Below the pieces are notes generated by a model. The model was not told where the DNA came from, ran no database searches, and saw only the letters and a program-made list of their open reading frames with translations. From contig NZ_JQIV01000006.1 in the NCBI RefSeq assembly GCF_000746825.1, forward strand, positions 1,974,501 to 2,038,500: a DNA stretch of 64,000 bases, read 5' to 3'. Positions 59,074 to 64,000 of the stretch are shown here, piece by piece (the stretch's first letter is position 1; the number at the start of each line of letters is the position of its first letter). This stretch comes from Carnobacterium inhibens subsp. inhibens DSM 13024 (GTDB lineage Bacteria > Bacillota > Bacilli > Lactobacillales > Carnobacteriaceae). The position numbers and the translations under genes are program-made.

Positions 59074-59126
59074 TTCATTTTGAGCACTAAATTGTAGAAA
59101 CAAAAACATAGTAGTGAGGTGATAAT

Positions 59127-59978
59127 GTGAGAATCGCAGTGGTAACAGACAGTACTGCTTACTTAACAGACGAACAATGCGAGAAGTATTCAATTTATAG
59201 GCTGCCTTTATCCATTGCAATGGGAAACGAAACGATAGAGGAAACTAAAATGGATAGTACTAGCTTTTTTGAAAAAGTCAAAACAATGGATGGTTTGCCA
59301 ACTAGTTCTCAACCAGCGATAGGACAAGCATCGTTGTTATTTAATGAGCTTTCAAAAAAGTACGATGCAGTTATTAGTATCCATTTATCAAGTGAACTTA
59401 GTGGGACATTTAATACGATTGCAAGTCTAAGTAAGATTTATGAAGGACTAGCCATTTATCCTTATGATTCTGGAATAAGCTGTTCAGCACAAGGCTATTT
59501 TGTCCTAGAGGCAGCCAGAATGGCGAGAGAAGATGCTTCTGTAGAAGAGATCTTCCAAAAATTTGAAAAAATGCAACAAACATTGCGTGCATATTTTGTT
59601 GTAGATGACTTAAATCATTTGGTTCGTGGAGGGCGACTTTCAAATGGATCAGCAATCATTGGTTCTTTATTAAAAATAAAACCAATTCTGCACTTTGAAG
59701 ATAAAAAAATCACCGTATTTGAAAAAATAAGAACAAAGAAAAAAGCATTAAAACGAATCGAGCAATTATTAAGTGAAGACGTTGAAAAAGGGTATCCGAT
59801 TGTAGCTACCATTATCCATGCAAATGTTGAACAAGAAGCTATTGAATGGATGAAAACACTAAAGAAACATCATCCAGCTATTCGTTATGAACTGAGCTAT
59901 TTTGGTCCTGTTATTGGCACTCACTTAGGTGAGGGTGCTCTTGGACTAACTTGGATGGAAGATCAAACTAAAATTTAA
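59127..59978 (+). CDS. DegV family fatty-acid-binding protein
   Basis: DegV proteins (FakB relatives) bind a fatty acid for phosphorylation by FakA. The 283-residue protein has VTDSTAYLTDEQ, the conserved TSQPAIG, SSELSGTFNT and LVRGGRLS segments that form the acyl and phosphate site. The GTG start at 59127 follows GAGGTGA; the ATG at 59125 is out of frame and meets a stop at once. fakA is not in the window. Confidence 0.9.
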   Translation: MRIAVVTDSTAYLTDEQCEKYSIYRLPLSIAMGNETIEETKMDSTSFFEKVKTMDGLPTSSQPAIGQASLLFNELSKKYDAVISIHLSSELSGTFNTIASLSKIYEGLAIYPYDSGISCSAQGYFVLEAARMAREDASVEEIFQKFEKMQQTLRAYFVVDDLNHLVRGGRLSNGSAIIGSLLKIKPILHFEDKKITVFEKIRTKKKALKRIEQLLSEDVEKGYPIVATIIHANVEQEAIEWMKTLKKHHPAIRYELSYFGPVIGTHLGEGALGLTWMEDQTKI

Positions 59979-60031
59979 GGCCATTATATTAAAGTTATTA
60001 TAAAATACATCAATATCTAAAATAATCTATT

Positions 60032-60067
60032 AAAAAAGGTTTGGGAAAATAGCCCAAATCTTTTTTT
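60032..60067 (+). terminator. Terminator after degV
   Basis: AAAAAAGGTTTGGG pairs with CCCAAATCTTTTTT around AAAATAG. Confidence 0.9.
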
Positions 60068-60098
60068 GCGTACACTAATGTTAAAGAGGTGAGCGAGA

Positions 60099-61448
60099 AT
60101 GGACACGAATGTGATGGGAAGAGAGTTGTTAATTCAAGAATTAGACGAAGAATTACCTAGAAATTGGAATGGCATTATTTCAAATGGCTTTGCTGTGATA
60201 GAAAAACAGATGACTTGCAAGCGTTGCGGGTCCAATCAATTTCAAGATAGACAATTTGCTCCTTGTAATTGTGGTGAAAATTGTTTTTACTGTATTCGAT
60301 GCCTTCAAATGGGGAAAATCAAAAAATGCAGTCTTCTTTACCATTTACCAGAAGAAAATCAGTTTAGTCCTATACCAGAGCCTATATTAACTTGGCAAGG
60401 CCAATTATCAAAACAACAAATGCAGGCTTCTGATGAGATCGTTCAAGCTATAAAATTAAAACAAACAAGATTAATTTGGGCTGTAGCGGGTGCAGGAAAA
60501 ACGGAAATGTTGTTTAAGGGAATCGAGCTGGCGCTAAGGGAAGGCAAAAGGATTTGTATTGCTTCCCCTCGGACAGATGTGTGTTTAGAATTAGCACCTC
60601 GTCTTAAAAGTGCTTTTCAACCTGTTGAACAACTGACCCTTTACGGAGATATGGAAGAATCTTATCGCTATACGCAACTCCTTATTGCCACTACCCATCA
60701 ACTCTTACGTTTTAAAGAGGCTTTTGATGTATTGATCATTGATGAAATTGATGCTTTCCCATTTAATAAAGATACAACATTGCAATTTGCAGCCCAAAAA
60801 GCAAAAAAGAATAGCGGAACGATTATTTACTTATCCGCTACTCCAGATAAACAAATGAGAAGAGACATCACACAAAAAAAATTAGCAGCTTCTATCTTAC
60901 CAGCACGCTACCATGGATTTCCCTTACCTGAGCCAAAAGCAATATGGGCAGGAGATTGGCGCACAGCAATTAGTAAACGGCAGAAAAAAGCAGTTGTCAT
61001 CAAAGAAATCAAACGTTTACTGGATGCAAAACGTCGCTTTCTTTTGTTTGTGCCCAACATTGAGTTGATGCTTGAATTTTCAAACTATCTTGAGGAAGTT
61101 TTTCCTGAAAGTCTGTTTACGAGCGTGTCTTCTGAAGATGAAAACCGTAAAGAGAAAGTTCAAAATATGCGGAAGGAATGTTACCAATTTATGTTGACCA
61201 CCACTATCTTAGAGCGTGGAGTTACATTTCGAGATATCGATGTACTTGTTTTAGGTGCTGAAGATCGGACATTTACAGAAGCGGCATTGATTCAAATCGC
61301 CGGTCGAGTAGGCAGACACCGTGATTTTCCAACGGGGAAAGTCATCTTTCTCCACTATGGTCAAACTAAAGCTTTAAAAAGTGCTATTACTCAGATAAAA
61401 AAGATGAACCGTTTAGCACGTGAAAGGGGATTGTTGATCCAGTCATGA
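60099..61448 (+). CDS. comFA: Competence helicase ComFA
   Basis: ComFA is the ATPase that helps pull single-stranded DNA through the uptake channel. The 449-residue protein has an N-terminal four-cysteine zinc motif (CKRCGSNQF, CNCGENCFYCIRC), Walker A VAGAGKTE, a DEIDA box II, SATP and the helicase C domain with TTTILERGVTF and QIAGRVGRH. It overlaps comFC by four bases (ATGA). AGAGGTG precedes the ATG. No ComK or ComX box could be confirmed. Confidence 0.95.
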   Translation: MDTNVMGRELLIQELDEELPRNWNGIISNGFAVIEKQMTCKRCGSNQFQDRQFAPCNCGENCFYCIRCLQMGKIKKCSLLYHLPEENQFSPIPEPILTWQGQLSKQQMQASDEIVQAIKLKQTRLIWAVAGAGKTEMLFKGIELALREGKRICIASPRTDVCLELAPRLKSAFQPVEQLTLYGDMEESYRYTQLLIATTHQLLRFKEAFDVLIIDEIDAFPFNKDTTLQFAAQKAKKNSGTIIYLSATPDKQMRRDITQKKLAASILPARYHGFPLPEPKAIWAGDWRTAISKRQKKAVVIKEIKRLLDAKRRFLLFVPNIELMLEFSNYLEEVFPESLFTSVSSEDENRKEKVQNMRKECYQFMLTTTILERGVTFRDIDVLVLGAEDRTFTEAALIQIAGRVGRHRDFPTGKVIFLHYGQTKALKSAITQIKKMNRLARERGLLIQS

Positions 61449-62131
61449 TTTGTTTATGGTGTGGGAAAGCACAAAAAGAAGTGATTCAATTAGCAGAGTT
61501 GTTGTCTTTTACTAAAATTAATCCGTCTATTAAATGTGACTCTTGTTCGAATAAACTTGTTTCTTTATGTAATGGCCCTACTTGCAAAGGGTGTAGTCGC
61601 TACTGGTCAGAAAAAGGTCTCTGTCCAGATTGTCAGAAATGGAAAATAGAGTACCCGGACTATCCTTTCAAGCACACAGCTCTTTATCAATACAATGAGT
61701 TTATAAAAGAATGGATAGAAGCATACAAATACACTGGCGATTATCGACTGGGTGAACTATTTACAAAGGAGATACACTACTTTTTTTATAAGCAAAAGAA
61801 GGTTGTAATTCCCATACCAATAAGTGATAAAAGCAAGCAATTAAGAGGTTTCAATCAAGTAGAAGGAATGTTAACGTTTTCTGGAGTGAAGTATATACCA
61901 GTTTTAACTCATTGTGGAACAGGTGAAAAACAGTCAAGTAAGAACCGGAAAATAAGGATGCTTTCTCCGCAGCCTTTTCGAATCGATAAAGGTTGTGAAG
62001 CAAAAATAAAAGAAAAGGAGATTATTCTAGTGGATGATATTTATACCACGGGACGAACATTTTTTCATGCAGCTGAGTGTTTACTTGAAAACGGAGCAAA
62101 AACAGTCGAGACGTTTTCGATTTCCCGTTAA
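61445..62131 (+). CDS. comFC: Competence protein ComFC
   Basis: The 228-residue protein has N-terminal zinc ribbons (CLWCGKAQ, CDSCSNK, CKGCSRYW, CPDCQKW) and a C-terminal phosphoribosyltransferase-like domain with ILVDDIYTTGRT. ComFC is needed for full transformation; a role with ComFA in DNA uptake is established, but no enzyme activity is firm. It is translationally coupled to comFA by an ATGA overlap. Confidence 0.95.
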   Translation: MICLWCGKAQKEVIQLAELLSFTKINPSIKCDSCSNKLVSLCNGPTCKGCSRYWSEKGLCPDCQKWKIEYPDYPFKHTALYQYNEFIKEWIEAYKYTGDYRLGELFTKEIHYFFYKQKKVVIPIPISDKSKQLRGFNQVEGMLTFSGVKYIPVLTHCGTGEKQSSKNRKIRMLSPQPFRIDKGCEAKIKEKEIILVDDIYTTGRTFFHAAECLLENGAKTVETFSISR

Positions 62132-62156
62132 AGTTCCCCAATTGTAATCGATTTTA

Positions 62157-62185
62157 TTTGCATTCCTTGGGTGATAATATATAAT
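62157..62185 (+). promoter_or_regulatory. hpf promoter
   Basis: TTTGCA at 62157-62162 and consensus TATAAT at 62180-62185 with 17-base spacing. A CTGATT/AATCAG hairpin at 62229-62248 lies in the leader. Confidence 0.7.
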
Positions 62186-62267
62186 TAATTTAAGCATATC
62201 ATCACTTGAGTGGTCCATTTGATGATGCTGATTCTGAGATACAATCAGATGAAAGGGGAGAGTGTTT

Positions 62268-62810
62268 ATGTTTAAATATAATGTCCGTGGCGAAAATATT
62301 GAAGTAACTGCAGCTATTCGTAGTTATGTTGAGAAAAAAGTGGGGAAAGTTGAGAAATACTTTAATGATGTACCTGAAGCAACAGCCCACGTTAATTTGA
62401 AAACGTATTCCGATAAAACTGCTAAAGTTGAGGTAACCATTCCTTTGCCTTACTTGGTTTTACGTGCGGAAGAAACCTCGCCTGATTTATATGGAAGCAT
62501 TGATCTGGTAACAGATAAACTTGAAAGACAAATGCGCAAGTATAAAACTAAAATCAACCGCAGAACTCGCGGTTCTAATGTTGTTGTCCCACCTGTTATG
62601 CCGGGAGAAGATCAAGATCTAATGGAAGATGAAGTGAATATTGTCCGTACAAAACGACTATCATTGAAACCAATGGACAGTGAAGAAGCTGTTTTACAAA
62701 TGGATATGTTGGGACATAATTTCTTTATCTTTGAAGATGCTGATACTAATGGCACAAGCATCGTTTATCGTCGTAAAGATGGAAAATATGGGTTGATTGA
62801 AACAGAATAA
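62268..62810 (+). CDS. hpf: Ribosome hibernation promoting factor, long form
   Basis: Long HPF joins two 70S ribosomes into inactive 100S dimers in slow growth. The 180-residue protein has the N-terminal ribosome-binding domain (about 1-100) and the C-terminal dimerisation domain (about 120-180, VRTKRLSLKPMDSEEAVLQM). ATG at 62268 follows AAAGGGGAGAG; a GTG at 62262 lies within that site. It stands between the com genes and secA, the usual Firmicutes position. Confidence 0.96.
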   Translation: MFKYNVRGENIEVTAAIRSYVEKKVGKVEKYFNDVPEATAHVNLKTYSDKTAKVEVTIPLPYLVLRAEETSPDLYGSIDLVTDKLERQMRKYKTKINRRTRGSNVVVPPVMPGEDQDLMEDEVNIVRTKRLSLKPMDSEEAVLQMDMLGHNFFIFEDADTNGTSIVYRRKDGKYGLIETE

Positions 62811-62830
62811 ACAAATGTACTGAAAAATTG

Positions 62831-62874
62831 AAAAACTTCAAGGCAAGTAAATACTCTTGCCTTGAAGTTTTTTC
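62831..62874 (+). terminator. Terminator after hpf
   Basis: A perfect 17-bp stem pairs 62831-62847 with 62856-62872 (AAAAACTTCAAGGCAAG and complement), followed by T. Confidence 0.94.
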
Positions 62875-63080
62875 GTTTTTTGACTAAAGTGCATCGCAAT
62901 AGGTGTGTTTAATGTCGATAAAAAGGTTTCAATTGTGAATCAGTAATGATAGAATTAATAAGAATATAGACTATTGCTATAAAAACAAAAGTGAAAATGT
63001 CGAGATAAAGTCTAACTGCCTAAATAAATGGAAATTTACTAAATAGAAAATAGAGATAAAGACATAGAGGAGAAAGATGA

Positions 63081-64000
63081 ATGGCTAATTTTTTACGCAA
63101 CTTAATTGAAAACGATAAAAAAGAATTGAAAAGCTTAAGCAAAATCGCCCAGCAAGTTGAAGAATTTGCTGAAGCAATGGCTAACATGTCTGATGACGAA
63201 TTAAAAGCAAAAACTCCTGAGTTTAAGAAACGGTATCAAGATGGCGCAACATTAGACGATTTGCTACCTGAAGCTTTTGCTGTTGTACGAGAAGCTGCTA
63301 AACGAGTTTTGGGATTGTATCCATATCATGTCCAACTAATGGGTGGGGTCACATTACATCGCGGGAATATCCCTGAAATGAAAACAGGTGAAGGGAAAAC
63401 GTTGACTGCTACAATGCCGGTTTATTTAAATGCATTGACAGGAGAAGGTGTACACGTTGTAACCGTAAATGAATATTTATCTAGTCGTGATGCTACTGAA
63501 ATGGGAGAGTTATATGAATGGTTAGGCTTAACAGTAGGCTTAAACCTAAATTCAAAATCTTCTGAAGAAAAACGTGAAGCTTATTTGGCGGATGTTATGT
63601 ACAGTACAAACAATGAATTAGGATTCGATTACCTTAGAGATAACATGGTAGTTTATAAAGAACAAATGGTACAAAGACCATTGAATTATGCGATTGTCGA
63701 TGAAGTCGATTCTATTTTGATCGATGAAGCTAGAACACCATTAATTATTTCTGGTCAAGCAGCAAAATCTACAGCTTTGTATAGTCGCACGGACTTCTTT
63801 GTTAAAGGATTGAAAGAAGAGGAAGATTACACAATCGATATTCCTTCTAAAACGATTGCTTTGACGGAACCAGGGATTGAAAAAGCTGAAAAAACATTCA
63901 GAATAGACAATTTATATGATGTAGAAAACCAAGCGTTAACGCACCATATTGATCAAGCTTTAAGAGCTAATTACATTATGCATCATGATGTAGATTATGT
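63081..64000 (+). CDS. secA: Preprotein translocase ATPase SecA, 5' part
   Basis: The frame is open from ATG 63081 to the window end, giving about 306 residues of an expected 790 or so. SecA drives proteins through SecYEG. Visible are [17 protein letters not shown], Walker A MKTGEGKT at 100-107, [17 protein letters not shown] and the Walker B region [29 protein letters not shown] precedes the start. The gene is truncated by the window, not broken. Confidence 0.97.
   Translation, partial: MANFLRNLIENDKKELKSLSKIAQQVEEFAEAMANMSDDELKAKTPEFKKRYQDGATLDDLLPEAFAVVREAAKRVLGLYPYHVQLMGGVTLHRGNIPEMKTGEGKTLTATMPVYLNALTGEGVHVVTVNEYLSSRDATEMGELYEWLGLTVGLNLNSKSSEEKREAYLADVMYSTNNELGFDYLRDNMVVYKEQMVQRPLNYAIVDEVDSILIDEARTPLIISGQAAKSTALYSRTDFFVKGLKEEEDYTIDIPSKTIALTEPGIEKAEKTFRIDNLYDVENQALTHHIDQALRANYIMHHDVDY

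Overview
The window is about 64 kb of low-GC Gram-positive chromosome. The 16S rRNA variable regions, the gene order and the families present (long-form HPF, type B L31, ComFA/ComFC, LCP proteins, TagO, DacA-CdaR-GlmM) point to a lactic acid bacterium of the Carnobacteriaceae, most likely Carnobacterium. The genus call rests on recalled 16S and synteny patterns, not on a search. It is almost entirely housekeeping DNA: no prophage, insertion sequence or CRISPR array is visible.

Layout: 0.1-4.1 kb, DUF1934 protein, rpoE (RNAP delta), pyrG with a GGGC-start attenuator, and fba. 4.4-7.5 kb, murA2-rho-rpmE2. 7.8-12.2 kb, an unrecognised protein, ddl, murF and a BI-1 membrane protein. 12.4-15.7 kb, cshA behind a long folded leader, acpS, and a MazEF-type toxin-antitoxin pair where alr would often lie. 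15.8-18.1 kb, a preQ1 riboswitch with queT, a CBS/ACT protein and trmR. 18.1-23.8 kb, a complete rRNA operon (three tandem promoters, 16S, tRNA-Ala, 23S, 5S, tRNA-Asn, tRNA-Thr). 23.9-25.3 kb, two small metabolic genes. 25.4-26.1 kb, a tRNA cluster containing an orphan 5S gene. 26.2-29.7 kb, dacA-cdaR-glmM. 29.8-38.8 kb, a lysine-riboswitch-controlled NhaC-type transporter, a YugP-type protease, a Ca-type P-ATPase, a DUF1576 membrane protein and a cystine symporter. 38.9-50.0 kb, two phosphoesterases, an OpuC/EgtUV-like ABC transporter, Tex, SprT, an intracellular beta-helix protein, pncB and nadE. 50.1-58.9 kb, cell-envelope genes (GT2, LtaS-like, TagO, LCP), nagA-nagB-nagR and a YigZ protein. 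59.1-64 kb, degV, comFA-comFC, hpf and the 5' part of secA, cut by the window end.

RNA-level regulation is the richest layer here: a pyrG reiterative-transcription attenuator, a preQ1-I riboswitch overlapping the queT Shine-Dalgarno, a lysine riboswitch with terminator, and a cshA leader whose mutually exclusive hairpins follow a possible 18-codon leader peptide. I consider the cshA leader the best candidate for something undescribed. A second curiosity is an 18-nt exact copy of the 5' core of the lysine riboswitch at 112-129, in front of the DUF1934-rpoE genes but without the rest of the aptamer. Starts were reassigned from Shine-Dalgarno spacing for many genes, as stated entry by entry.
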